NCBI GenBank assembly: GCA_020091685.1
Contig: CM034608.1
Location: forward strand, 4,874,751-4,938,750
DNA from: Lutjanus erythropterus
Lineage: Eukaryota; Chordata; Actinopteri; Lutjaniformes; Lutjanidae
Direction: 5' to 3'
DNA length: 64,000 bases
A program made the translations under genes and the position numbers. Below, one piece after another: positions 33,601-45,700 of the stretch (positions are counted from its first letter, which is position 1; the number at the start of each line of letters is the position of its first letter). Under the pieces are notes generated by a model. That model was not told the origin of the DNA, did not search any database, and saw nothing but the letters and a program-made list of their open reading frames with translations.

Positions 33601-36039
33601 AGTGGCTGTAGCATTGATGTTAGAGAAGTGAGTATTTCTACCTAACATGTTTTCTTAATTTCTGACATATCATAGTCATTTTATGATTTATTACAGTAAA
33701 TATATTACAAGTTTCTCCTTAGAATTTAACCATACTGCAACTGCCAAAATACAAAAAAATAAAACTGCAATATTATTTAAGAACCAGGGTCAACTTTTTC
33801 ACCTGGACAGACTTGCTTTTACACTTATTTACTCTTACTTAAATATTAAATTATTACTTATTATTTCATGAGAGAAGAAAATCACAGGCAGATAAAAGGG
33901 GAAGAATGGTGGATCAGCCCAGTTTGTGCTCTGTTTCTTTACATGCAGAGTCATGATTAAAAGGCGATTCAGCAGAGAACAGGCAGCAATTGTTCCTTGT
34001 TGGTTTACCAACAGACATCAGCTCAGGCAGATTCCCCTCAGGTGCTGCAGAAACCCGACTCTGCATTAATCTGACTGATAGCATCAGTTCTCGCCTGGCT
34101 GGGATGCTTGGTAGTGGACGCAAATGCTTGACATTCCCCTCAGCTGGAGCCCAGCTGGCACACCAGGAACTCAACCCTGAAAAAACAATAAATAAGTAAA
34201 ATATATTTCACTTTCCTTTAATGTATCAACCTCTTGAATGATCACTTTAGGACCACATACATTTGCTTCGTCTGCCTCTGAGGTTTTGTTTTTCTGTTCC
34301 ATTTCTCAGTTTGTGTCATCTAGAGTTGTCACAATGCCAGACTTAAAAGATAAAAAGATATATTAAAATATTAAATGTGTGTGTGTATATATATGTATAT
34401 ATATGTATAATCTCCTCAGCACACAAAATAGGATGTTTTTTCCTTTTTTAAGCAGCCCCATTACTTTCTATATTAGGGATGATAATTATTAATCAATGAT
34501 CAAGTAATCGGTTGTTAAGAATTTGATTGATCATGTAAAATTTAATTGATTAATTCTCAGATAAAGGTCTAAAATATAACATTATTTTTATGAACGCGCT
34601 ACGCATGTTATCTGATATTTAAATATGTGTTTAATATGTAGGCCTGTGCGTCTTTATAGGTTTCATAGGCCATGTAATGCTGTCAGAAAATAAGCAATAT
34701 GATGCTGTCAAAATAAAGATTTGATTGAGAGGAAAAAAACACATTTGGTATTGTATGCTTGTAAAAGCAAAACTTATGTTTTTAAAAAATATAATAATTA
34801 ATCAATCAATTAATTGTTAATGTTAACAATGATAGATTAAGGAAAGCGTAGTGATGGGCCAATACTCAGCAGTGGTAGCTCGATGAAGAAAAAAGGAAAA
34901 CAGCAGAGAGCAAGTTATGCAATTTATTTAGATTTCATTTTAAATTTTGTGGACCAATCAAACCGTGCTGCTAAAATTCTCTGTGTGAAAGGGTTTAAAG
35001 AAAAAAGAAACGGCAGATTTCCATAACTGATGTATTTCTACCTTCATGGGAGCAGTGGATTGACTATAATTTTTTTTTTAGATGGCTAGGTTAAGCAACG
35101 TGCATCTATACAAATGTATTTTTAACAGCTTAGTTGTTAAAGAAAGAGGAAAAGATGGATTGGTATCGGCAGATAGTCACGGTTGCTGTATCGATATCGG
35201 GCCATCCAAGTATTGATGCTTTAATACTTTTGACAACCTTAATGTCATCTGATCTTAACCGAATTGGGTATGGAGCATATTTGTAGTTTAAAAAACTTTT
35301 TTTTCAATAGGTTTCCTGTTTAAAAAGGAATTTTCTTTATTCAGAGTTGAGTGTAAGCATATTCTGCCAATAAATCCTTACACAGCGGACCTATAAGACA
35401 ATACTATGTATTGAAAGAAAGATACTAATCATTCAAATGAAAATAATCATTCAATGTATTTACATTCAGCAAATACCTCTCTAAACAGTAATTTTCGTTG
35501 TTGGTGTTGGAGTCGCACTGAATATCCAGACATGCATGAAATGATGCATTCACTTTCACAAAAATTAGAGTACATTTCATTTAGAATTAGCACTAAAACA
35601 TGATTAATTTAAAAGGCTGTAACTCAGTGGCCATGACTTTTTGTTATTAAACCAATGACTTGTCCTCATTGGTTACTTATGGACTGGAAAACAAATATTT
35701 TCAATGAATTTTGAGTTGAACAGAATTGTGTAACTAGAGAAAAGATTCATTACATGCATATTTTGTGTTAGTAGTATTAGCAAATAGGTTTGTACAAGGG
35801 TGACTGCCTTCATAGACCACAGGAAAGATGAAATGTATTGAGTATGATCACAAATGTAAAATAGTATTTAAAGAATTAATAGTCAACAGATTTCCTCTCT
35901 GTCTGGGATTCAGAGTGTTGGAACCGGAAACATTAATGGAGGAAAGTAAACCTACAGAGCCACACTGTGTTTTCATTGTTTTGGTCACAAGCAGAGAAAC
36001 AAAGTCTCTCTTTACGTTTAGTTTTGTTTTCTGAAGCCG

Positions 36040-36290
36040 CCTCCTCACCTCAGTCAGAGCTGAGCCTCCTCCCTCCTCTCAGGTTTCACCATCGTTGCTC
36101 AGGTATGCTCTCCTCTGTCCCAGTCCGGGAATCCCTCCCCCCCTCCCCCCTCTCTGCTCCTTGTTGCTGCCATAGCGACGGCCTGGGCCAGACACCAAAA
36201 CCGGTTTTGCGACATGTACCGTCCTCGCAGCAGCCTCTGATTGGTTGTTTTTTCGTGAGGTGGGTGGAGCTGTGAGTGTGGAGCTCTCAG
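36040..36290 (+). promoter_or_regulatory. GC-rich patch, possible alternative atp8b1 leader
   Basis: A local rise in GC/CpG within an AT-rich intron, with pyrimidine-rich runs, a donor-like GCTCAG|GTATGC at about 36102/36103 and an ATTGG (inverted CCAAT, 36240-36244). It could be a second promoter or leader exon, or a distal enhancer; nothing proves transcription. Confidence 0.3.
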
Positions 36291-36718
36291 AGGGAAAACA
36301 TGAATCTGTCTTTATTAATGAGGCTGTTCTCAGGCCTGCTGTCTCAGGCAGTGTTTGTTGTTAAACTAAATAAGACTGAATATTACTTACTGTTTTTTTC
36401 CTGAAACTTCCTCTTAGGGTTCTTTTCACTTCACTCAAGGCTGCAGCTTGTTTGTTTTCTTTGTTTCTTCAGTGTTCACACTGATAATGACTGACTGGCT
36501 CTCAAAGCCAAAGCTGTAAAGAGAGTGAAAACCAGTTTAATTTTTATCATCCACAGTGATAAAGTGTGGGGAGCTGTTTAAGGTGCTCCTACTTCCGAAG
36601 TTCCCATTCATTTTCTCTTAGACAATATGACAAGATATGATTGACATGGTTCTCAGCTGAAGCACTCTTATGGTTTGATTCAGCATGAAATTCTTCTGGT
36701 TGAATCCTCAGTATGAAC

Positions 36719-37036
36719 TAGGGCTGCATGATTAATCGCAATATTATCAATCAAAATATGGTCAAGTGCAGTTTTTGAAAGGGGGAAAAAAAGTGTAGTT
36801 GTAATGAAGTACTGTAGTACTATGTGGATGCCTGAAGATCTTGTTCTCCAGATGAAAGAAAGAAGAATTGATACAGACCCCAACAAATGTCGTAATCACG
36901 ATTTTACTATTTAAGTTTCTTTCTAGTAAAAATGAAAGCTGTAATGCAAAAATGATCTTTCCCTCTAATTTTATCGTAGTTTCAGTCAAAATAATTGCAA
37001 TATACCATATTTACCATACTGTATCGTGCAGCTCTA
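36719..37036. mobile_element. hAT-like miniature element ('tagggctgcatgattaatcg')
   Basis: Ends tagggctgcatgattaatcg and atcgtgcagctcta are inverted repeats. Flanking 8-mers GTATGAAC and GTACAAAT agree at 5 of 8 bases, compatible with an old 8-bp duplication. Non-coding, in atp8b1 intron 1. Confidence 0.6.
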
Positions 37037-37284
37037 GTACAAATGATTAATAATAATAACTGATGGGTATAATCTGACTCTTTGATAAAAGTTGAAGGTA
37101 CAAGCCTGCATACATAAAAACTTTAGGGTGGAAGTTAACTGTGACAAACAAGTAAGGCTGAATGATATCCCATAGTTTCTGCTTGGTTTCTGCTGATGTG
37201 GGGGATATTCAATAGACAACATTGGACTGGTTCAGACAGCAAAGCCAAAAACAGCAAATCAGAAAATAGTGATGGTTCTCACTT

Positions 37285-38035
37285 TTACAGGCACAGTACA
37301 TCCCAGAATAAAACAAAAAAATCTACATTTTTCACTTACATGTAGTACTATACATCCAACTAGATGTTTAGTATTTTGATAGTCAATGAATCTGTCAATT
37401 ATTTTCTAGATTAATAGTTGTTTGTTTTAAAATGTCTGAAATTTTTAGAAAATGTCAATCAGTGTTTCCCAAAGCCTAAGATGACATCCTCAAATGTCTT
37501 GTTATGCCAACAACCCAAAGTTATTCCGTTTACTGTCATAGAGGAGCAAATGAACAAAAAATATTCACATTTAAGAAGCTGAAAAAAGAAAATTTGACTT
37601 TTTTCATAGGAATTACTCAAATTGATTAATCAATTTTCAAAATAATTTGTGATTAATTTAATAGTCAGTTAACGTTGCAGCTCTAGATTATATCCTGCGC
37701 TGTCACAAACACAAGCCTTTGGCAGACAGTAAAAGAGAAAATAGTTCCTACATGAAACTACTCACAACAATGTCTGTGGATGATCTTGAGTAAGTAGGTC
37801 ATGATTTCTGGAAATAGATGCTGCTGTAGAGTTTTCGAAATGTATTTTTTGCTGCTTTGAGCACCACAAGCCGAGCGCCGTCTGCTTCCATCATATTTGA
37901 ATAAAGGTAGACATCTCTACAGCCGATAACTCCAAAACTTGGCAACACACACAGAAACTATCTAGATGGATAAATGGCACTACAGCAAAGAGCCAAAACA
38001 TGTATTTATGCTTTTTGGGTGAAGTGTTCTTTTAA
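37285..38035. mobile_element. TTAA-type element copy C, split by a nested hAT-like element
   Basis: The left part (gcacagtacatcccagaata ... gtagtactatacatccaact) and right part (37690-38035, with cgatttctgg-like interior and ending gaagtgttcttttaa) belong to the family at 21006-21647. Between them, about 37366-37685, sits a copy of the element found at 1616-1955, ending gttgcagctcta. The hAT-like insertion is therefore younger than the TTAA element here. Confidence 0.6.
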
Positions 38036-38039
38036 CTGA

Positions 38040-41000
38040 GGGTCTAAACAGAAATGTCAGACCTCCCAAACTACTTTTTGTCTCTAGACAACTGTGCTGC
38101 CTGACATTGTGAGCCAGTCATGTCTGTGAGCTGACTGAATCATTACACCTGAATTATTTAACACAAGGTATAGAAAACAGACAGGACATAGTGTGTTGCG
38201 CAGGTATCTCTCATTTGCACAGTCTAAGACAGTTCACTGCCATTAAAAAGACTAGTCTTGTCTCTTGGTGTTACAATCAGGGAAACTTTATTTTCAGTAC
38301 AGTGCATACCTTCGCTGTTGACAGGTTTCTAAAAGAGTTTGTGGATGAATGCAGGCGTGACGCAGGGCTTTAGTTCAGGTTGTGTACTCCTGTGGTGTGG
38401 CACGTTGTTTGACAGGATATTGACGACAGTAAAAACACCTACTTTATCTTCATATAGAGATAGGGTGACTAGATTGGAATGGGGTAAATTCTGGATACGG
38501 GAATTGTGTAGGGGAGTTGTATAGTTGTGTGAGTAACATCGGACCATAACTGATCATTTATTAATATTATAAAGATCAGTTACAGATTCTGTGAATGATA
38601 TACCATTGATCTACTAATTCATGTAGACTAAGTGACAATTTAATGAAAGGGTTCTCTCATTAAGAATTTAGAGTTTTCTTTATTCTAGGGACAGCAGCAG
38701 TTTGTTGCACATATCCCCATTATGTTATTACTTATTCATGAATATTTGGCAGTGCTCCGATATGTTCAGTGCAGAATTTTGCAACCTTACTGTGTCACCA
38801 AGTCAGGTCTAATTAGCATTTTTGCCTTTAAGTTGAGTTGAGTCTCAAAGCAACTCTCATTTTAGCTTGTTCATGTCATACATCAGGGTAATTTTCAGGA
38901 CAGGTTGGATTTGGGACAATGACTTTTAATTTGGAACTGTCCAATTTTTCAGTATGTATGGTCACCATAGTATGTCTTATTTTTAGCTCATTTTTGAAAA
39001 GAAGACCTGTGCTCAACTGCTGTTGGCGCGATCAAAAACTAACGAGTAATTTCAGTCTGTGAACGGGTATGGAATTGTAATTTGAAGGGATGTTGTAGTA
39101 TTTTTAATACCTGCTGGGAGTTTAGCTGTCATCGTATTTAGTCACCACTTCAGATTTCCCTCCTCCTCTCATTCCCTCCCTCCTCTCATCGTCTTTACAA
39201 CTCTTTGTTTTCCTCCCCCTCCTCAGTCAGTTTTCATGTGCAGACTTGTGTGACCAGCCAGAACTTATTCATTCAAACTGCAGTTTCTTTGAATGAGGAG
39301 CTTGTTACAGGAGTGTCCTCTGGCCTGGCTTCATTTGTTGGTCTGCTCACATTTGATTTTAACTTTAGGAGACTGTGACTGCAGAGCTCAGTTGGAACAG
39401 ACAAGGCTGGTTCCTGATTTGTGGTGAATTAGCTTGTGTTTTGCCACCCATCTTGTTTCTTGTGTTCTCTTTTCCTCGTTTTAAAAGCTGCATTATAGCA
39501 AAGTGATGTAATTTTCTGATCTTACCAGACAGTTGTAGCTTTTCTGATCTGTTCTTTACCCACTTGGTGGACATCATATTCTATAAGATCATCATAAGTT
39601 TGCACTATTTGAGGTATTTTATAGGAAATGTATATATCAAGATATGTATTGTATATTATGCAATAGTCCAAAAATATTGAGATATTATTTATAAGCCATG
39701 CTGTCCAGCCCTATCTGGACTATAAACCATCCCTTCTTTCCATTTAACTGATTACTAGTTCAAATCCTACCATTGTCCCTGTCTAGCCCCCACTGAGCGC
39801 TTTTTAGGTGCGCTTGTTCCTGGAAACCGAACTAATGAACCTTATCAGCAGCACTAATGGATTTGTCCACATCATTAAACATTAAGCTGATGGGAAGTGC
39901 CAACCCAAACTTGGCACCTACTAACCGGGAACTTGTTAGGAGGATGTTGCTGGGATTTCCAAAAAGACATCATCTTTCTGGACAGAGACAGGGTCAGAAT
40001 TGTTCATTTATTTATTTAAAGTTTATTTGTAAAGGGACAAGTATGTAGCATAAATCATTGCCACACACTACACGCACACAACATTTATAGCCTAAGCTAA
40101 TTTGCAATGTCTGTCTCTAGCTGGGCCATCCTACAGTCTGTCAGCCATTTGTAATTTTAATGGGACATATAACACCTTAATTTACTCTTTCTACCACTTT
40201 TGGTTTTTGATACACAGAATATCTGATAGAAATTAGGTGAGAGTGGTCCTCTCTGGGTCGATTTGTCTTGGTCAGTTGAAAAATGATGGTGATTTATTGG
40301 CAGTTAGTTTTTTTTGGCACAAATCTTGGCTTGAAGTCTGTTTTAATCATACCGCTAAATGAAACTTTGTATTCTGCACTCACAGCTTTTTTGGTCTGAT
40401 AATAAGTAAAATACCAATAAGATTCCTGCTTTGTATCTCACAGAGTTTTATCCTGTTTCCCTGCCCTGTCTGTTGCATCCAGCCTCAAACCCATTGGTTC
40501 CTACTGCAGGCGTAAATCTTTAAAAACAACAAATATACAGTGTAATTTAATTTTGAAGAAAGTCTCAGCAATTTCATTAAACAGCTGGGTGCTGTAGGTT
40601 TTATCAAACATTACTCAAACAAGAGAAAATGCAAAGTTTCTTTGTAAGGGACTATTTTAAATGGTGGATTAATACACATTCCAGTGCCCTGTTTCTGGCA
40701 GCAGGATGTTGTATGTGGGATTACTCTGTGTGTGTCTGTGTGTCTGCGTGCATGCTTTCATGGTAATGAAGGAACATGTCAGCCAGTACAACAGTTTGGC
40801 TCATTGATGTGTTTAATGGTTTTTGGACCTAAACCAACAGTGGTTTCCACTAGATTTGTTGTTGTGTATGTGTCACAGGGCTGGACTTTTCCTTCTAATG
40901 AACTTATAAAAGGCCAGAATCTGCATTTGTGGCAGATTGTGTTTTGAGTGATGGGCTCATTGTAAAAAATCTTGATAATCAGCATCACCAGGTTCCTTGA

Positions 41001-42213
41001 CCAGGTTACTGCTAAAAATAGACAGTAAATCAGCTGAATAGATCATGTAAACATGCTGAACTGGAATGAGTCCTGACTGAAAGGTGACAATTACCAGGAG
41101 GGTGTGGTCACATTCCTGAGACTCACATGTGCATATTCAGCTACTACATAACACAAAAACACACATTGTAACGTCATCACATGCGTATTAAATTACATCA
41201 GGAGGTTTGGCAGAAACCCGCCTGTCAAATCTGACAGTAAAACCTGAACTGCACATTTTCTTTGTGTCTGCTCACTGAATGGAATAACACATTAGATCAG
41301 TGTTGATGTTCAGCTTTTATGACATGAACTGATCCATCAACTGTAGTCAGACATGCAGATTAACTTTATGACTTAAATAAATCATAAATTAAAGAAATAG
41401 GAAAAAAAACACGTATGTCCTGATTGATCTGTATCATTTTCTGCCTCTGTTCTTCTTAGCTGTCTGATCTTTCAGGGTACTTTGTGTTTTACAAAGGCAT
41501 AGTGTGTCATTTCTGAACATACTGGACTTGATGCCACTGTTGTTGCAGCCACCATACTGAGGCAAAAACACTCTAACTCAAACTCTTAAATTTTGAAATA
41601 AACTTAAAAAGGTTTTGCCAACATATAGTCTTAAGTTTAGTTTAGTCTTTAGTTCATAGTTCACTGCGAACCTTACTTGTCATTAAGTGGGTACCTGAAA
41701 TGGTTTAATTGAATATATTAAAATATTAACCATCATTTACTTTCACTTAAATGAGTTTACCCAATCACTTTTGAAATAGTACTTTTTTTTGGAGGGTGGT
41801 CTCTAACACTCAAATATTAAAGTTTATCTGAGGAAGAAAAGTAGATTGTCTCAGCAAAATATTAGTAGTAGGTAGAACTATTTAAACACTTAAGTTTTCT
41901 CAGCATTTTCGTTATTACAGTGAAGCTGACTGTCTTACTCTCTTTTTCTCTTTTTTATATTATTATTTCTCTTAAATGAAGCAATAAAGCAAGCAAAATA
42001 TCTGATTACTCAATCATTGCCAGAATAATTGATACTCGGTCACTAAAAGAACTGATAGCTGCAGTCGTGGATAGATTCTCTGATAATCGTGAATGTCTGT
42101 TTCATATTTTGTGCCAGTCAAAAAAAAAAAAGTTGAGATATTACAGTCTGGACCAAATATCAATTGTTTTATGTTACATTTATTCATAGACTGAAATGCT
42201 TTTTCTTTCACAG
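38040..42213 (+). other. atp8b1 intron 1, right part
   Basis: Presumed intron without recognisable exons. It includes an end fragment of the 'gctgggcgatat' family (about 39620-39714) and pyrimidine-rich DNA near 39150-39230. Nothing else stood out. Confidence 0.45.
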
Positions 42214-42446
42214 AGACACCTGAGGTGCTAAGATGAGTCGGCGGCGTGTAGATTCCCAGGGTTCCCTGGGGCCTGATGATGAGGTCATGCCGTACAGTGA
42301 CGATGAGACGGATGACGAATTGGACGCAAGCTCTGAGGGGGAACAAGAAGAGCCACCGGGAGCCCCACAGCCTCCTGTGGAGGCTAAACCCAGTGGTGAG
42401 TCATTGAGGACATATTAATGACTTTCTTTACATTCATTTTAAATGA

Positions 42447-42493
<47 letters not shown>

Positions 42494-42780
42494 AGATGGA
42501 TTTTTGTGCACCCAGTAGAGAGATGGCTCCAGAATGTGTTTAGTCTAGCTTAGTACAAATAGTAGGTGTAGACAGGAACTGCTAGTTTAGCACCATTGAA
42601 TCCATTATTATATATTCTGTAGTTTACATATTACATTTATGTCAGGGAAACAGTTTTAATGAAAAACGTTCTTCTTTTTCAGAGTTGCCATGGAGGGTGA
42701 AAGCCAATGACCGACCTTACCACCACCTGCCAGAGTTTCAGAAAAAAGTCTTCCTGTGCATCAAGAAGAGCAGATACTCT
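42214..42780 (+). CDS. atp8b1: atp8b1 N-terminal cytoplasmic tail (first two coding exons)
   Basis: Residues 1-87. An acidic stretch ([10 protein letters not shown]) is followed by a Pro/Glu-rich segment ([12 protein letters not shown]), then [19 protein letters not shown], the conserved run-up to TM1. In this family the N-terminus takes part in autoinhibition. An (ATT)n microsatellite lies in the intron at 42449-42492. Confidence 0.9.
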
Positions 42781-45700
42781 GTAAGTTTAACTGTTTACAT
42801 GAAAATGCTGTTCAGTGGCCTTGCTAGAAGGCGCCTGTATCCTCCTTCATTGTTGGTCCTGGTAGAAACTAAGCCTCAGCATATAGAGTGTAGTTGACAC
42901 ACCCTGGACAAAGAGCAGGATGTCTTGTGTGTTTTAAAGGCCAGATGAAATGGTATTTCCAGAGTATCGAGTCTCTGTATTGTGACAGATTTCTGAGAGA
43001 AACAGGGTAGACAGGCAGGACATTACATTAGGAGGAATTTGATATGAATATTGAAAAGCTGGTGTGTCATAATAAACGTACCATGCTGTTGTTACCTAGC
43101 TAACTAATGAATCTTAGGTCTGTGCTGTTCAAAGTTGAAGATTGACTGATGATTTTTGAGTCATTAAACAGTCAGTCGATTGTTTTTCTACCTTTAAGGC
43201 TGTCATTGGTTTCAATCTGCAGAGAATTCAAACTTGTCAATATTTCCTGGTAGTTTTTGTCCATTTTACCTCGTGATTGTGAGTACTAACGTTTTGTTTG
43301 AGCCAGCTCTGAAGTCTGATGATGATGATGATGATGATAATAATAATAAATAGTGTAAGACTGGAGAGGAGCAACACACTGACAAGTCTTACTGAAACAA
43401 CTTCAAACCTGCAAGACAGCCACAAAGTAAATAGGCCCACTAAGTCTCTGTTTGACCGTCTAATCCTCAACACTGGGTGCCAGGATTTCCAACAAGCTCT
43501 TGGATGTCCCAACAAGGAGTTTGAGAAACAGCTGGCTACATTAGCGCTTTAAGATAATACTGCTTTGATAAAAATGCAGCTTTAATTGAAAAACAGAAGG
43601 TTTCCTGTCATTCACCGTGATTGAGTTTGAGTTTCTATCTTCAGAGTTTCAAGATTTTCACAGAAACAAATCAAAACCAATGGCCTGGTGAGAGGGAAAT
43701 TAACCAAACCTGGTCAGAACCTGACCCAAATTCAGATTTTGTGGGATTCTGTGGCAACACTAAAGGGACAGTTCAGTTCAACTGGTCTGTAATGCAGTTT
43801 ATCCATTAAGATTGTTTTGGTGTGAGTTACAGTGTTTTGGAGATGTCGGCCATAAAGATGTCTGCCTTCTTTCCGATTTGATAGCACTAAATGGCCTGTG
43901 GTGCTTAAAGAACCAAAAAAAATACATTTGAAAAATTCAGAACCAGTGTCTCTTTCCAAAAATTATGACCCGGTTACTCAAGTGAAGTTTAATGCAGGAA
44001 CTACTTAATTTCTGCTCTAGAATCTACTGGAACTACTTTTTTAGGAAGAAAGAAGATCCTACATGAAACTTCTCACAATAGGTTCTGTCAATTATCTTGT
44101 ATGTATGAAACAAAAAAAATATCTAGATGGATAAATGGCAGGCCAGAGGGAAAATGTGTATTTTTGATTTTGGGATGATCTGTCCCTTTTAAGGTTTGGA
44201 TAGGACAACAAAACTCTACAATGTTGTCTTTTGTCTTGTTAGATTGATCTAAAATGGAGAAAAATCCACCTGCACCTGAGGTCATTTGTCATTGTTGGTT
44301 ATGTATGAACCCAACAAACAAAAACAGGGAATTGTTAACAATACACTGTACCTTAACCTTGACACTGTGGTTTTATATCTTCAATCCTAACTGGAAGAAC
44401 GCTACTAAGCGGACCTTGAGCTGAGTTTTTAGGGACAATAAATGTATATTTAAGGGTCTATGTACCATTTGCTAAGCAGCATAAACCATAACTGTCAATT
44501 ACAGGACAGTGATATATGCTGACATGTAGCACAAATAGATAAGTCATAAAGTCAACAACATGACACAAGTATGGTGTTGGTTATATAAGGAGAGGTTAAC
44601 AGAAATAAACAGAAATGCTGACAAAAATCACATTAGATGGCATTAATAAGAGCTAATTGACCTCTCCCTGTACATGTCTGTGAGGGATTTTAGCCAGGTT
44701 TAGTTGCCTACAATATTTGATATAATTTCCCAAAAAGGTAAGAATAAAACATTATCCCAGGTTAATGGTTGAAGGTGAACAACACCAACAAGGATGCCTG
44801 CTTTGTTTGATAACTTTCCTCGTCTCTTGTGACTTACTCCTGATATCACCTGTCTGTTTCTGCTGAGTCATTCCTGACTCCATCGGGGCTCCCTGAGCTG
44901 CTGAAATATCATGTTTGAAATATGTTAATGGCAGTACTGTTCTGGCACACTGTTTGTTTTGAATGAAGATGTAGATGACGTGGAAGCATGTGAACAAATG
45001 ACAGCTTGTTGTTGTACTTGATTAGAGGAAAGCTTTCATACCCATGTTACAACATGGCTTTTCTGAATTTCTCCTTGTTGGTTTTTATCATTCAGCTCAT
45101 TTGTTAATAAAATAAAAACATGATTTAAAGTTCTAGACAATTAAAGCTGTAGCTGATTGGTCAAATGTGAAGACACGCTGATGTGACTTTGTTTTTTTTA
45201 GCAGCCAGTGAACAGAGAAGTGCTTTTGTGTCATCGGCTTTTGTCTCCACAAAGGCTGAAACCTGATCATCCAGCTGAGCCAACCTGTAGGTGACTGATT
45301 AGACACATTAGACACAGTGAGACTCAGTGAGACTGAAGCCATAACATGTTAGAAACATCTTAAACAGTGATTGTCTGTACTTTGGAGTCCTAGATCTGAC
45401 AGAAAGCTGGTGGAGAGAAGTTGGATAAGTTTATGAATGCTTTCATCAACCCTGTTTGAATGATTATAGCCTGATTTGTCTGCAGGACAACATTCAGATT
45501 GTTATCTCTAATGAAATGCAGCTCTGTCACATTACTGACACCCCCACAAACTGGGCCACTGCCTGCACAGTAAACCAGGACACTGACTGCTAGGTTTGAA
45601 ACCATTTATTCTCATCAGTCCTTTGGTTATAGACAACAATTCAGTAAAGCAGTACTTGAACCCTAACTCCTCTCCACATATACAATCAGCCTAAACAATA

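Larger units (their letters stand above)
28400..36000 (+). other. atp8b1 intron 1, left part
   Basis: Presumed intron. Recognisable pieces: 'gggtgctttcacacc' element start at 29052, partial hAT-like copy 29290-29393, TTAA element copy B, and the repeat tail 30525-30650. From 30.7 to 36.0 kb I see only AT-rich unique-looking sequence, short (AT)n and poly(A/T) runs, and a gattaatc-type remnant near 34480-34560. No exon or RNA gene was identified. Confidence 0.45.

Noticed and set aside
33990-34199. A 69-codon plus-strand frame with balanced composition
   Set aside because: No recognisable domain, no splice or promoter context, within an intron; insufficient for a gene call.
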